Assembly (NCBI RefSeq): GCF_001877785.1
Contig: NZ_MINN01000150.1
Span: 62,001-126,000, forward strand
Direction of reading: 5' to 3'
Length of the DNA stretch: 64,000 bases
Source: Rossellomorea aquimaris
Lineage (GTDB): Bacteria; Bacillota; Bacilli; Bacillales; Bacillaceae_B
Shown here: positions 25,893 through 34,917 of the stretch, in pieces
Position numbering within the stretch: the first letter of the stretch is position 1
Layout: each line of letters starts with the position of its first letter
Notes under the pieces: model-generated
Told to the model about the DNA's origin: nothing
The model's database searches: none
Seen by the model: the letters and a program-made list of their open reading frames with translations, nothing else
Made by a program: the position numbers and the translations under genes

Positions 25893-26858
25893 ATGAAAGT
25901 AAGAAGTTTATTGTCTTTACTGTTGATCTCTTCCCTTCTTTTCCTGGCAGCCTGCGGGAACAAAGAGGAAGAAAAGGATTCATCAGCAAGTAATGATGAC
26001 AAAAAAGAAGAAACATACACAGTAGAACACGCAATGGGTAAGACTGAAATAAAAGGCACTCCCAAAAAGGTCGTCATCCTGACAAATGAAGGCACGGAAG
26101 CACTTCTTGCATTGGGTGTGACTCCTGTTGGTGCTGTCCAATCTTGGACTGGTGATCCTTGGTATGATCACATCGCTGATGATATGAAAGACGTTGAAGT
26201 AGTGGGAACTGAAAGTGAATTGAACATCGAAGCGATCGCAAAGCTTCAGCCGGATCTGATCATCGGTACGAAACTCCGTCAGGAAGAGCAGTACAACCAA
26301 CTGAAAGAAATCGCTCCGACTGTTATGTCTGAAACACTTAAAGGCAACTGGAAAGAAAACTTCGAACTGTATGCAAAAGCATTGAATAATGAAGAAAAAG
26401 GAAAAGAAGTAATGGCTGAATACGATCAGCGCATTGAAGACCTGAAAGGCAAATTGGGCGATAAGCTGAATCAGGAAGTTTCAATGGTACGCTTCCTTGC
26501 AGGCGATGTCCGCATCTATCACAAAGATTCATTCTCGGGCGTCATCCTTGATCAATTGGGATTCGCACGACCTGCTGAGCAGGATAAAGATGACTTTGCC
26601 GAAAATGGTGTAACGAAAGAACGTATCCCTGCAATGGACGGGGATGTCCTCTTCTATTTCACATATGAAACAGGGGACGGCGAAGCAAACAAATTGGCTG
26701 AAGAATGGATCAATGATCCACTGTTCAAAAACCTTGAAGCAGCCAAATCAGGAAACGTCCACGAAGTAAGCGACGCAATCTGGAACACCGCAGGCGGCGT
26801 AATGGCTGCTAACGCAATGCTCGACGACATCGAGAAAATTTTCTTGGACAAAGAATAA
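25893..26858 (+). CDS. Iron-siderophore substrate-binding lipoprotein (YfiY-like)
   Basis: 321 residues; lipobox LAAC with Cys at about residue 21, then the two-lobed periplasmic-binding fold with WTGDPWYDHI and NIEAIAKLQPDLIIG. It binds a ferric siderophore outside the cell. It is transcribed divergently from the permease-ATPase operon from a shared Fur-controlled region. The family (YfiY) is known for schizokinen and arthrobactin. Confidence 0.93.
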   Translation: MKVRSLLSLLLISSLLFLAACGNKEEEKDSSASNDDKKEETYTVEHAMGKTEIKGTPKKVVILTNEGTEALLALGVTPVGAVQSWTGDPWYDHIADDMKDVEVVGTESELNIEAIAKLQPDLIIGTKLRQEEQYNQLKEIAPTVMSETLKGNWKENFELYAKALNNEEKGKEVMAEYDQRIEDLKGKLGDKLNQEVSMVRFLAGDVRIYHKDSFSGVILDQLGFARPAEQDKDDFAENGVTKERIPAMDGDVLFYFTYETGDGEANKLAEEWINDPLFKNLEAAKSGNVHEVSDAIWNTAGGVMAANAMLDDIEKIFLDKE

Positions 26859-26901
26859 GAAGCAACGAAAGAGGCTGGGACAAAATTGTTTTGGTCTGAG
26901 T

Positions 26902-26950
26902 AAAACCCGAATTAATTTGCACACTATGCGGCAAATTAGTTCGGGTTTTT
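26902..26950 (+). terminator. Hairpin of composite C, likely terminator of the binding-protein gene
   Basis: AAAACCCGAA...AATTTGC and GCAAATT...TTCGGGTTTT pair over almost 19 positions and end in a T run. It is part of the repeat but is well placed to terminate the preceding gene. Confidence 0.75.
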
Positions 26951-26988
26951 AATTTGTTAAAAATATATTCAGATTTCAGCCTTTCCTA

Positions 26989-27242
26989 GCGGTTGATTGG
27001 AGTGCAAGACGAAGACTCCTGCGGGAAGAGTAGCTTATTAGAAAAGCGGAAGGGCTTTGCTCAGAGGCGTGTGGCATAAGACGAATCGGCCACGAAGGCG
27101 TTCTTTGCCTTCTTGGTCGTTTTGGCTTATGACAGTTGCCTCTAAGCCCTGCAGCTGGACAAGTGAGACCCCGCAGGCTTGCCGAGGAGGCTCACGGGCT
27201 ACCCGCGGAAAGCGAAGTCTTGCACGGAAATCATTAGCGGTA
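26989..27242 (-). repeat. Dispersed repeat copy C (core, reverse orientation)
   Basis: Begins AGCGGTTGATTGGAGTGC and ends GCACGGAAATCATTAGCGG, i.e. the reverse of copies A, B and D. It carries the inner module at 27041-27164. Confidence 0.82.
27041..27164 (+). repeat. Inner hairpin module of copy C
   Basis: GAAAAGCGGA to CTGGACAAGT, as in copies B and D, but here it points the opposite way relative to the surrounding core. Arms around GGCATAAG and CTTATG pair. Confidence 0.8.
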
Positions 27243-27415
27243 TAAAGAACCTATATTGATATTGTTCGTATTGTTCGTCTTTATATGGCAATTTCTTAGT
27301 TTTGGTCCAACCTCTTTTGATTAAAAAACCCATCCCAGCTCCCCTTCAACTTTTCATAATTCTCCCTTTTTCGGAAACACTAGAGGATACACCAAGACGA
27401 ACTTGAGGGATTCCT

Positions 27416-28915
27416 ATGTTTTCTTTCTTTAAGAATAACAATGATAAGAACAAAAAAAAGCCGTCCTTTAATAGCATCAAATCCGCTTTTGATAAATCAG
27501 TTGATTATCAGCATTCTTATTACCTGAATCCCTTTACCGGGGTGAAATTCAGCCTTCATTATTTCACTACTTTGATTGACGGAAAAATACTGCAGGAAGA
27601 TGTTCTTCCCTATGTGCTGTCAAAGGATTTCAATGACCTTGACGACCTGAAAACTATCGTCCCGATTATGGATATAGAAATCTCACAAGACGAAGCCGTC
27701 ATCGAACAGAAACTTTTGAACGGATATTCCATGTTGACGATGGACAAATCCAATCGGAAATTCGCTTTCATCGCGACCAAAAATGAAATGGGACGCAAAG
27801 TGTCACAGCCGGAAGTTGAATTCAGTGTAGTCGGTCCTAAAGAGGCATTTGTTGAATCACTGAGCGACAACTTGAACCTCCTGCGTAAACGGGTCCCGGT
27901 AAAGGAGCTTACGGTCGAAGAATTGAGTGTCGGTACCATCACTCATACAAGAATCGCCCTCATTTACCTTGATGGTTTAGCAGATGAAGCGAATGTAAAC
28001 ACGGTCCGTCAGCGGTTGGATGCCGTTGATTTCGACCAGATTATGGACAGCTCGTTCATAGAACAGCTGATATCGGATAATACCTTATCACCCTTTCCAT
28101 TGCTATTGGATTCGGAACGTCCGGACCGCGTCGCTTCCGTGTTGATAGAAGGCAAAATTGCCATACTGGTGGACGGATCGCCTCATGCATTGATCGGGCC
28201 CACCACACTTGTTGAATTTTTCAACGCATATGAAGATTATTTTCTTAACTTTATAGTCGCATCCTTCTTCCGTCTTGTACGTGTATTTTCGGTTGCCTTC
28301 TCGATTCTGATCACGCCAATCTATGTAGCGGCCCTTACGTATCATTACGAGCTGATACCGAAGGACTTGATGGCCACACTCGTCACATCGAGGCAGGAAA
28401 TCCCGCTGCCTCCGATACTCGAAGCACTGTTCCTGGAACTCACCATTGAACTGCTGCGGGAAGCAGGGGCGCGGCTCCCGACGAAGGTCGGCCAGACGAT
28501 CGGTATCGTGGGCGGTATCGTTATCGGGACAGCATCGGTTGAAGCAGGCCTTACGAGTAACGTCCTGCTCATCCTTGTTGCCCTTGCCGCACTGGCTTCG
28601 TTCACAACGCCGGTTTACCGGATGGGTAATACAATCCGTATCCTCCGCTTTCCATTTTTACTATTGGCACAGCTGTGGGGGCTCCTCGGAATTGTTTTCT
28701 GTTTCTGTTTCCTTCTGGGGCACCTAATGAATCTGACCTCACTCGGCCGGCCATTCCTGGAGCCTTTATACCCGCCGCGTTTAAAGGATTTGAAGGACGC
28801 TCTCATAAGGTTTCCGTTTTTCAAGCAGCCGGACCGTCCTTCATTCCTGCGGACAAATAAATCTACGCGATTCAATCCCTCCGAAGGGAAGAAAAAGCTT
28901 GATATCGACGAATGA
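27416..28915 (+). CDS. Spore germination receptor subunit A (GerA family)
   Basis: 499 residues. Soluble N-terminal part (1-240), then about five membrane segments (240-440) with RLPTKVGQTIGIVGGIVIG, the conserved GerA loop, and a basic C-terminus. It is the A subunit of a nutrient receptor in the spore inner membrane. The start is ATG 27416. First gene of an operon of three whose frames overlap or nearly so. Ligand not deducible. Confidence 0.93.
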   Translation: MFSFFKNNNDKNKKKPSFNSIKSAFDKSVDYQHSYYLNPFTGVKFSLHYFTTLIDGKILQEDVLPYVLSKDFNDLDDLKTIVPIMDIEISQDEAVIEQKLLNGYSMLTMDKSNRKFAFIATKNEMGRKVSQPEVEFSVVGPKEAFVESLSDNLNLLRKRVPVKELTVEELSVGTITHTRIALIYLDGLADEANVNTVRQRLDAVDFDQIMDSSFIEQLISDNTLSPFPLLLDSERPDRVASVLIEGKIAILVDGSPHALIGPTTLVEFFNAYEDYFLNFIVASFFRLVRVFSVAFSILITPIYVAALTYHYELIPKDLMATLVTSRQEIPLPPILEALFLELTIELLREAGARLPTKVGQTIGIVGGIVIGTASVEAGLTSNVLLILVALAALASFTTPVYRMGNTIRILRFPFLLLAQLWGLLGIVFCFCFLLGHLMNLTSLGRPFLEPLYPPRLKDLKDALIRFPFFKQPDRPSFLRTNKSTRFNPSEGKKKLDIDE

Positions 28916-28929
28916 TTGGAGGTGCTGTA

Positions 28930-30018
28930 ATGCAGCCGATTCCTGAAAGCAGAAAAGTCTCCCCTTTTCTCGTATTCTTTCTTATACATGCGATCCAGGT
29001 CGGAGCCGGAGTGTTGGGCTTTCAGCGGATCATCTCTCAGGTTGCAGGGTATGATGGATGGATTTCAGTAATACTCGCCGGAATCACCACCCATATCCTC
29101 ATGTTCATCATGTATCTTTTATTGGACAAAGGCGGCGGCGACCTTATAGAAGCCCATGCCCTCGTTTTTGGAAAATGGTTAGGGAAAGTGATGGACCTTA
29201 TATTCGTCCTTTATTTCACACTGCTTGTCGTCACGATTTTGAGAACCTATATCGAGGTCGTCCAGGTATGGATGTATCCAAGGCTCAGTACCTTTTATTT
29301 CGCCCTTGGCTTTATGATCCTGGCTTATTATATCGTTTCGGGCGGGGTAAGGAATATTGCAGGGGTGGCTTTTTTCGGGACGATCCTTCCGAGCTATCTG
29401 TTGTTGACATTCGCATTCACATTCCCGTTCAGCGATTTCCGGAATATGCTTCCCGTCTTTGATCATTCGTTTAAGGAAATCATGCTGGCCACAAAAAAAA
29501 TGTCGCTGACGTTTCTTGGCTATGAATCGATCCTGCTGCTTTATCCCTTCATAAAAAATGCGAAGAAGTCCCAGAAATATGCACAATGGGGGCTGTTTAC
29601 CACTACAACGGTATATGTCATTATCGCACTTATTTCGTTTGCCTTCTTCAGTGAGAAGCAGCTTGCAAAGACGGTCTGGGCCACTTTATCGATGTGGAAA
29701 ATCGTCGAGATGCCATTTGTTGAACGGTTCGAATATATCGGGATAGCCAACTGGTGCCTGATCATCCTGCCGAATGTCTGTATCTCTTTATGGTGCGGAA
29801 GCAGGATCATGAAGAGGACTACCTTCCTCAAACAGCGTCATTCTGTATGGATTCTATCGGCAATTGTCATCGGCATCCTGACATTCTTGACAAACCGCCA
29901 GCAGGTGAACTTCTTGAATACTCTTTCCGGAGAAGTCGGTTTCTATATCAACTACGGATACATCCCTCTTCTCCTCTTATTGGTGATCATCATGAAGAAG
30001 GTGAAAAGGAAATCATGA
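28930..30018 (+). CDS. Spore germination receptor subunit B (GerB family)
   Basis: 362 residues from ATG 28930, preceded by GGAGGTG; an earlier ATG at 28912 overlaps the subunit A stop but has no proper binding site. About ten membrane segments; APC-type transporter fold with FLVFFLIHAIQVGAGVLGF at the start. In GerA-type receptors this subunit forms the pocket for the germinant. Confidence 0.93.
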   Translation: MQPIPESRKVSPFLVFFLIHAIQVGAGVLGFQRIISQVAGYDGWISVILAGITTHILMFIMYLLLDKGGGDLIEAHALVFGKWLGKVMDLIFVLYFTLLVVTILRTYIEVVQVWMYPRLSTFYFALGFMILAYYIVSGGVRNIAGVAFFGTILPSYLLLTFAFTFPFSDFRNMLPVFDHSFKEIMLATKKMSLTFLGYESILLLYPFIKNAKKSQKYAQWGLFTTTTVYVIIALISFAFFSEKQLAKTVWATLSMWKIVEMPFVERFEYIGIANWCLIILPNVCISLWCGSRIMKRTTFLKQRHSVWILSAIVIGILTFLTNRQQVNFLNTLSGEVGFYINYGYIPLLLLLVIIMKKVKRKS

Positions 30019-31109
30019 GAAAGCAACTGACATTATGTATTACACTGTTATTAGTGCTGACAGGCTGTGTCGAAAGGGAAATCCTTGATGACTTGAATAT
30101 CGAGACCGCCAAAGGATATGACCTGATAGGTGAGAATACTATCAGGGGAACGGCATTATTTCCTGTATATATCAAAGACGGAGCAATTGAAAACAGAACC
30201 TTGTCTGCCGAAGCCCCTTCCACTCGGGAAGTACTGGAGACATTATCCAGGAAGTCACAGCAGCCCCTCGTTCGGGGAAGCCTGGATGTCGTGCTTATCG
30301 GAGACGAGTTGGCGAAGAAAGGGATCCTGGATGTGGCGGATTCACTGCAGAGAGATGCAAGCATCGGGGCGCGGGTAATGCTGGCCATAACCGAGGGAAA
30401 TGCAGGAGATATTCTGAAAGGCAATTACGGAATCAGGGGGAACGGGATGTTCATTTCGAATCTCCTTCATCAGAACATCAAGAGGCGGGAGCTTCCTGAA
30501 ACCAATTTACATATGTTCCTCTTTGATTATTATCAAGACGGGCAGACTCCTTATCTGCCGATCATCAAACAAGTTTCCGACAATACCCTGGAAGTGACGG
30601 GGGTAGCCCTGATGGATGATGACAAGATGATCGACAGGGTTGCAGCCGATGATCTGTTCTTTTTCAAACTTCTGGTGGATAAGCTTTCAGAGGGAAGCCA
30701 TGTGGTAAAGCTTGGGGGCAAAGACGGAAGCACGGAGCAAAGAGTCGAAGCAGCGGTAACGAGCATAAAATCGAAGCATAAAATCAAAGTAGTGAATAAA
30801 ACGGATCCAGTAAAGGTGACCATCAAAATCACGATTCGCGGGATCATAAAAGAATACACAGGAAAAAGCTTAACACCAAAAAAAATAAAAGAAATAGAAG
30901 AAAAGATGTCTTCGGATATTGTGGACCATTCAAAGAAACTGCTCGCCCGTTTCCAGGAGCTGGGTATAGACCCCATCGGCATCGGGCAGCTGCAAAAACA
31001 CGGAATGCGCGGGTTTAATATAAAGGAATGGGAAAAGTCATTATATCCGAATGTCCAGTTCGATATTAAACCTGATGTGGAAATACTTGAGTCAGGGACT
31101 GTAGAATAG
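30015..31109 (+). CDS. Spore germination receptor subunit C (GerC family lipoprotein)
   Basis: 364 residues. Signal peptide with lipobox LLTGC-like (LVLTGC, Cys 18), then REILDDLNIETAKGYD, the GerC family start. The ATG overlaps the subunit B stop by 4 bp. A much longer open frame upstream in the same phase is inside subunit B and not coding. The protein is a lipoprotein on the outer face of the spore inner membrane. Confidence 0.93.
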   Translation: MRKQLTLCITLLLVLTGCVEREILDDLNIETAKGYDLIGENTIRGTALFPVYIKDGAIENRTLSAEAPSTREVLETLSRKSQQPLVRGSLDVVLIGDELAKKGILDVADSLQRDASIGARVMLAITEGNAGDILKGNYGIRGNGMFISNLLHQNIKRRELPETNLHMFLFDYYQDGQTPYLPIIKQVSDNTLEVTGVALMDDDKMIDRVAADDLFFFKLLVDKLSEGSHVVKLGGKDGSTEQRVEAAVTSIKSKHKIKVVNKTDPVKVTIKITIRGIIKEYTGKSLTPKKIKEIEEKMSSDIVDHSKKLLARFQELGIDPIGIGQLQKHGMRGFNIKEWEKSLYPNVQFDIKPDVEILESGTVE

Positions 31110-31186
31110 GTTCGTGAAGACTGAAAAAAGCAGTTGGGACAAAAGCTCAACAAAAAGACGAAAAATCTCAGTAAAGGCTCTTAATA

Positions 31187-31449
31187 CCGCTAATGATTTC
31201 CGTGCAAGACTTCGCTTTCCGCGGGCGGCCGGTGAGCCTCCTCGTCGCTGCGCTCCTGCGGGTTAGAAAAGCGGAAGCGGCTCGCCCAGAGGCGACAAGC
31301 ATAAGGCGAGCAAGCCGGAAAGGCGTACTTTGCCTTTTGGCTTGCTTGACTTATGACCTCGAGCCTCTAGCCGCTGGAGCTGGACAAGTTCCACCTGTCT
31401 CGCTTTTCCCGCAGGAGTCTACGTCTTGCACTCCAATCAAACGCTGGTA
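31187..31449 (+). repeat. Dispersed repeat copy D (core, forward)
   Basis: CCGCTAATGATTTCCGTGC to TGCACTCCAATCAAACGCT. Closest in its ends to copy C, not to A or B. Confidence 0.82.
31266..31389 (+). repeat. Inner hairpin module of copy D
   Basis: GAAAAGCGGA to CTGGACAAGT, in the same direction as the core. Arms GCGGCTCG..CAGAGGC and GCCTCTAGCCGC pair. Confidence 0.8.
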
Positions 31450-31481
31450 ATATTTCACACCCAATTATACAATTCAACTAA

Positions 31482-31528
31482 AAACCCGATTTGATTTACT
31501 TTTTATAATGCAAATCAGTTCGGGTTTC
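31482..31528 (-). terminator. Hairpin of composite D, possible terminator
   Basis: AAACCCGATTTGATTT and CAAATCAGTTCGGGTTT pair well; it is the counterpart of the hairpin at 26902-26950. Confidence 0.6.
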
Positions 31529-31578
31529 ACATAGGCTGTAACACTTTCGTCCCAGTCTACTTTTCTATTCACTTGCTT

Positions 31579-32616
31579 TTACAGTTGGACTACCTTTCCA
31601 TCGGACGAACTTTCCTTGCAGGCTTCAATGATCCTGATGACTTCAAGGGCTTCTGCTGCTTTTACCGGTGACGCATCATTATTCCTGATGGCATCAAGGA
31701 TTCCTTGATAAAAAAGAGTGTAGTCTCCTTTTTCAGAAGGAAGTTTTACGGTGTCCACCTTTTCTCCGTCCGCAACGGATAGCGTCCCCCAAGCACTTTC
31801 TTTCTCCTGTCCCCATGTTTCCGAATATGGATCGAGACCCTCTTTCAGGTCTGCTTCCTGTCGGTCCATACCGTATTTCATATAACTCCCGCTGCGGCCG
31901 TGTACCTGATAGCGGGGTCCGGGATCAAGTACCATTGAGCGGGAATTGAGGGAAACCCTCATCCCTTCATACCCCATTATGATATGGAAATAGTCCTCCG
32001 CCTTATCCGGATCGCGCTGTGAAAATACATCTGCAAATACCCATTGAGGCGTACCGAACAGACATAACGCCTGATCGATCAAATGTGAACCGAGGTCAAA
32101 CAACACGCCACCGCCTTCGATTTTGTTCTCCTTCCAACGATCCTTCACCTGCGGACGGTAACGGTCGAAATGAGCTTCGTATGTCGCAATTTCCCCCAGC
32201 CGCTTTTCTTCTAAAATCTTTTTGATCGTCAAGAAGTCAGCATCCCAGCGGCGGTTATGGAAAACGGACAACAGAAGGCCCTTTTCTTCGGCCAGTGAGA
32301 TCAGCTCTTCTCCCTCGGAACTTGAGGTGACGAAGGGTTTTTCCACCACCACATGTTTCCCGGCATGAAGGGACTGCTTGATCATTCTGTAATGGAGGTG
32401 GTTCGGTGTTGTAATGACGACAAGCTCGATGTCTTCCTGAAGCAGTTCACCCAATGTTTGAACGACCCTTGCATCTTCTAAGTCTTTCCGGACTTTCTCT
32501 TCGTTAGAAGACAAGACTGTATGTATATGATAGTCCTTGGAGTGCTGCAGAAGAGGACGATGAAAGCTTTGTCCTGAAAATCCGTAGCCGGCAAGTCCAA
32601 CGTTGATCGGTTTCAT
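31579..32616 (-). CDS. Gfo/Idh/MocA-family oxidoreductase
   Basis: 345 residues from ATG 32616 behind CAGGTGA. Rossmann start VGLAGYGFSGQSFH (about residues 6-19) and the VVEKPF motif whose Lys-Pro belongs to the active site (about 95-100). The C-terminal half is the alpha/beta substrate domain. Such NAD(P) enzymes act on sugars or inositols; the nearest type is YvaA/IolW-like, but the substrate is not certain. Confidence 0.88.
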   Translation of the reverse strand: MKPINVGLAGYGFSGQSFHRPLLQHSKDYHIHTVLSSNEEKVRKDLEDARVVQTLGELLQEDIELVVITTPNHLHYRMIKQSLHAGKHVVVEKPFVTSSSEGEELISLAEEKGLLLSVFHNRRWDADFLTIKKILEEKRLGEIATYEAHFDRYRPQVKDRWKENKIEGGGVLFDLGSHLIDQALCLFGTPQWVFADVFSQRDPDKAEDYFHIIMGYEGMRVSLNSRSMVLDPGPRYQVHGRSGSYMKYGMDRQEADLKEGLDPYSETWGQEKESAWGTLSVADGEKVDTVKLPSEKGDYTLFYQGILDAIRNNDASPVKAAEALEVIRIIEACKESSSDGKVVQL

Positions 32617-32765
32617 TTTATCACCTGAATTTCTATAGAATGTATCCATTATACTATCATGTCCTGTACAGATCAGGGAAATGCTTTGCAGGACGGGATC
32701 TGATATCTTGCAGTTTACGTAAAGTTCCACATAGGGTTAAAATAAGAGGGAAAGGGGGGTTACAA

Positions 32766-33080
32766 ATGCAATCGATCAAAAATAAAGAAACGTTCGAAGA
32801 AATCATTTCTTCAGCACAGCCCGTAATCGTAAAATTCCATGCAGACTGGTGTCCTGACTGCCGCCGCATGGACATGTTCATTGATGAAATCATGGAACAA
32901 TACGATCAATATAAATGGTATGATATCAACAAGGATGAACTTCCAGAGATTGCGGAAAAGTATGACGTCATGGGGATCCCAAGCCTGCTAGTCTGGAAAA
33001 ACGGCGAAAAGGCCGCCCATCTTCACAGTGCGAATGCAAAAACGCCTGATCAGGTGACAGACTTCTTGGAATCCTTATAA
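32766..33080 (+). CDS. Thioredoxin-like protein (YtpP-type)
   Basis: 104 residues from ATG 32766 with GGGGGG upstream. WCPDC active site at about residues 29-33 in FHADWCPDCRRMD and the cis-proline GIPSLLVW. A thiol-disulfide protein of the cytoplasm, variant of the usual CGPC. Divergent from the oxidoreductase gene and ended by a strong terminator. Confidence 0.88.
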   Translation: MQSIKNKETFEEIISSAQPVIVKFHADWCPDCRRMDMFIDEIMEQYDQYKWYDINKDELPEIAEKYDVMGIPSLLVWKNGEKAAHLHSANAKTPDQVTDFLESL

Positions 33081-33084
33081 TGAC

Positions 33085-33120
33085 AAAGCCCGTCCTCCGC
33101 TTTACGGCGGGACGGGCTTT
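33085..33120 (+). terminator. Terminator after the thioredoxin-like gene
   Basis: AAAGCCCGTC and GACGGGCTTT stem with an extended inner pairing; symmetrical, so usable from both sides. Confidence 0.88.
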
Positions 33121-33145
33121 AAGCATTTTAGCAGGATTGGATGAA

Positions 33146-34585
33146 TTACTCATGAACGTTTCCATACTCATCGACCGTAACGGTTCTGATGACCGTCCGT
33201 TGGAACCGATCCCCCTGTGCGGTCGTTCCCTTTAAGTCAATCGTGATGTTATGGATGCCTTCACCATATCCTGCAAGGGTTTCCGGTTTGAGATCCGCCG
33301 GTTGATCCTTTTTCCCTGATGGGAAGTGGGAAAGATGAAATTGTTTTTCAATATCCACTATCCCTGTCATCTTCACTTCCTTGCTTTCGGACTCAGACAC
33401 TTTACCGCTGATGAATTCATCCATCCCCACATTCGCACCGCCTGAAAAGATGACGTTCAGCAAATAGGACTCCCGTGAATCATTCTTTGCCTCCATCACC
33501 CATCTGCCCTTAGCCGGCGACGGGATGATGATCGAATGGTGAAGTGCATCCGGAAAGAAGCCGGTCTCATCACCCACTGTGACAAAACGGACATGCCGCC
33601 TGCCATCAGGGTCCGTCAATACATAGGAGGCATCGGTTGATGAACTGATCCAATCAACCGTCAGCTCATCCACCCCATCTTCCACATAGAATCGTTCTGT
33701 TGCGACACCCGTATAAACCCCTCCTTTGTGGAGGACTGTAACGGGCAACTCCTCTTCAGTCGATTCCGCGGCAATGGCTCCAGGAAGTTCTTCCACTTCC
33801 TCAAGAACCAATTTTTCTATATAAGGAAAGATTTCATTTCCCAGTTTGATTGTCTTGTGGGTCCAGTCACCGACCATCACTTCCTCCCCGTAAGGAAGCT
33901 GTGAGCTCTTCACCGTCACCGCACCGTCACTTGCACCGAACCGCTTCAAATACAAACCGCCCCAAAACAATTCTGATCCCATGCTGCCCCAGCCCGTACC
34001 GCCGAATGTATAAAAAGATGAATGCCCCCGCTCCATGTTGTCATCCGTCCGTTTCCGGTAGGCTTTCATATAGCCCGTCTGCAGGGAAAAAACCGCTTCA
34101 CTCCTGCTGCCGAGCGTATCCGCGATCCAGTCTGCCCATTTGCTGAATGCCAGATCTGCAAGCTGGGATCCGTGATGAGGAGTCGATAAGGTGATCACCC
34201 GCTTCACAAACTGCGAGGCATCATGATAAACCATTGCCGTCTGGGCATCGATCCCTCCCTTGCTGTGAGCCACAATCACCACTTTTTTTTGAAAAGATAC
34301 AAAAATCTCCTTCAGTTTTTCAGCCAGCAGCAGTCCATTCGACCACATATCTGCCGTCCCTGAAAGATTGATGAACGCTGTCCGGTATCCTTTTGCCCGC
34401 GCTGTTTCACGGATATCATTCCCATCTACGCTCCATGTTGCAGATGTCGTGTTTATACCATGAATGAAAAGGATAGGATAGCTGCCGGGCTTTACTTCGT
34501 CAGGCTCTTCCCCCGTATACCAGCTTCCCGGAATGGTTTCACCCGCTGTGCCCGATGACATACGGGAATTTAGAGACTCCATCAT
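33146..34585 (-). CDS. Alpha/beta-hydrolase, lipase/esterase-like
   Basis: 479 residues. IVAHSKGG at about residue 107 is the GxSxG-type nucleophile elbow in a variant with Ala-His before Ser (AHSKG), and PILFIHGINT near residue 40 supplies the oxyanion-hole HG. The last 200 residues look like beta-rich domains. No signal peptide is seen, so either it stays in the cell or the start is elsewhere. Substrate unknown (lipid ester or cell-wall-linked ester). Confidence 0.75.
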   Translation of the reverse strand: MMESLNSRMSSGTAGETIPGSWYTGEEPDEVKPGSYPILFIHGINTTSATWSVDGNDIRETARAKGYRTAFINLSGTADMWSNGLLLAEKLKEIFVSFQKKVVIVAHSKGGIDAQTAMVYHDASQFVKRVITLSTPHHGSQLADLAFSKWADWIADTLGSRSEAVFSLQTGYMKAYRKRTDDNMERGHSSFYTFGGTGWGSMGSELFWGGLYLKRFGASDGAVTVKSSQLPYGEEVMVGDWTHKTIKLGNEIFPYIEKLVLEEVEELPGAIAAESTEEELPVTVLHKGGVYTGVATERFYVEDGVDELTVDWISSSTDASYVLTDPDGRRHVRFVTVGDETGFFPDALHHSIIIPSPAKGRWVMEAKNDSRESYLLNVIFSGGANVGMDEFISGKVSESESKEVKMTGIVDIEKQFHLSHFPSGKKDQPADLKPETLAGYGEGIHNITIDLKGTTAQGDRFQRTVIRTVTVDEYGNVHE

Positions 34586-34739
34586 AAAACCGCCCCCTTC
34601 TATTTATAGTTCTTTTCTTTATCCCGCACCTGAAATCCTTTAATCGGCTTCCATCTTTTTAAATAGGGACTTCATCCCCATGCATATCCCTCACCCTTTT
34701 TTCCAAAACTAAAGTGACTAGACGAAGGAGGAATGACCA

Positions 34740-34880
34740 ATGACGAAAAAAGATAATAAAGGAAGCAGCAACCAGAACTCCCCAAAGCGGGGGACCACTG
34801 AATTCGCTTCGGAACTGACAAGCGGGGATAACAGCAAGGGCAACAAACATAACAAGGACCAAAAGAATAAGACTGACTGA
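34740..34880 (+). CDS. Small SASP-like protein with a TEFASE motif
   Basis: 46 residues from ATG 34740 behind AAGGAGG. It is hydrophilic, Lys/Asn/Ser-rich, and has GTTEFASELTSG in the middle. TEFASE is the motif repeated in gamma-type SASP and is where the germination protease GPR cuts. It is too short for a normal gamma SASP (usually 75-95 residues with two motifs). It stands just before sspH, so a spore-specific role is likely. Confidence 0.72.
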   Translation: MTKKDNKGSSNQNSPKRGTTEFASELTSGDNSKGNKHNKDQKNKTD

Positions 34881-34917
34881 GAACTTACACCGGTTAAACA
34901 TAAGGAGGATGCCGAAT

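Larger units (their letters stand above)
26868..27317. repeat. Composite repeat C (outer frame)
   Basis: Bounded by AAAGAGGCTGGGACAAAA and its near inverse TTTTGGTCCAACCTCTTT. From left to right it holds a hairpin (26902-26950), the core repeat in reverse orientation (26989-27242) and within it the inner module. The same set in mirror order makes up 31125-31564. It takes up nearly all of the 560 bp between the binding-protein gene and the germination operon. Confidence 0.82.
31125..31564. repeat. Composite repeat D (outer frame)
   Basis: Bounded by GCAGTTGGGACAAAA and a TTTCGTCCCAG end. It holds the core repeat in forward orientation (31187-31449), the inner module (31266-31389), and an AAACCCGAT...CGGGTTT hairpin at 31482-31528. 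This is the mirror order of composite C. It fills the gap between the germination operon and the oxidoreductase gene. Confidence 0.8.

Noticed and set aside
27057..27245. 62-residue open frame
   Set aside because: It is inside the repeat C; an equivalent frame is not kept in copies B and D.
26868..27317. Insertion sequence
   Set aside because: Ends are inverted repeats, but no transposase frame fits within; it is better described as a non-autonomous palindromic repeat.
29754..30014. Upstream extension of the gerC-like frame
   Set aside because: It lies within the gerB-like gene; the lipoprotein signal begins at ATG 30015, which overlaps the stop of the previous gene as expected.
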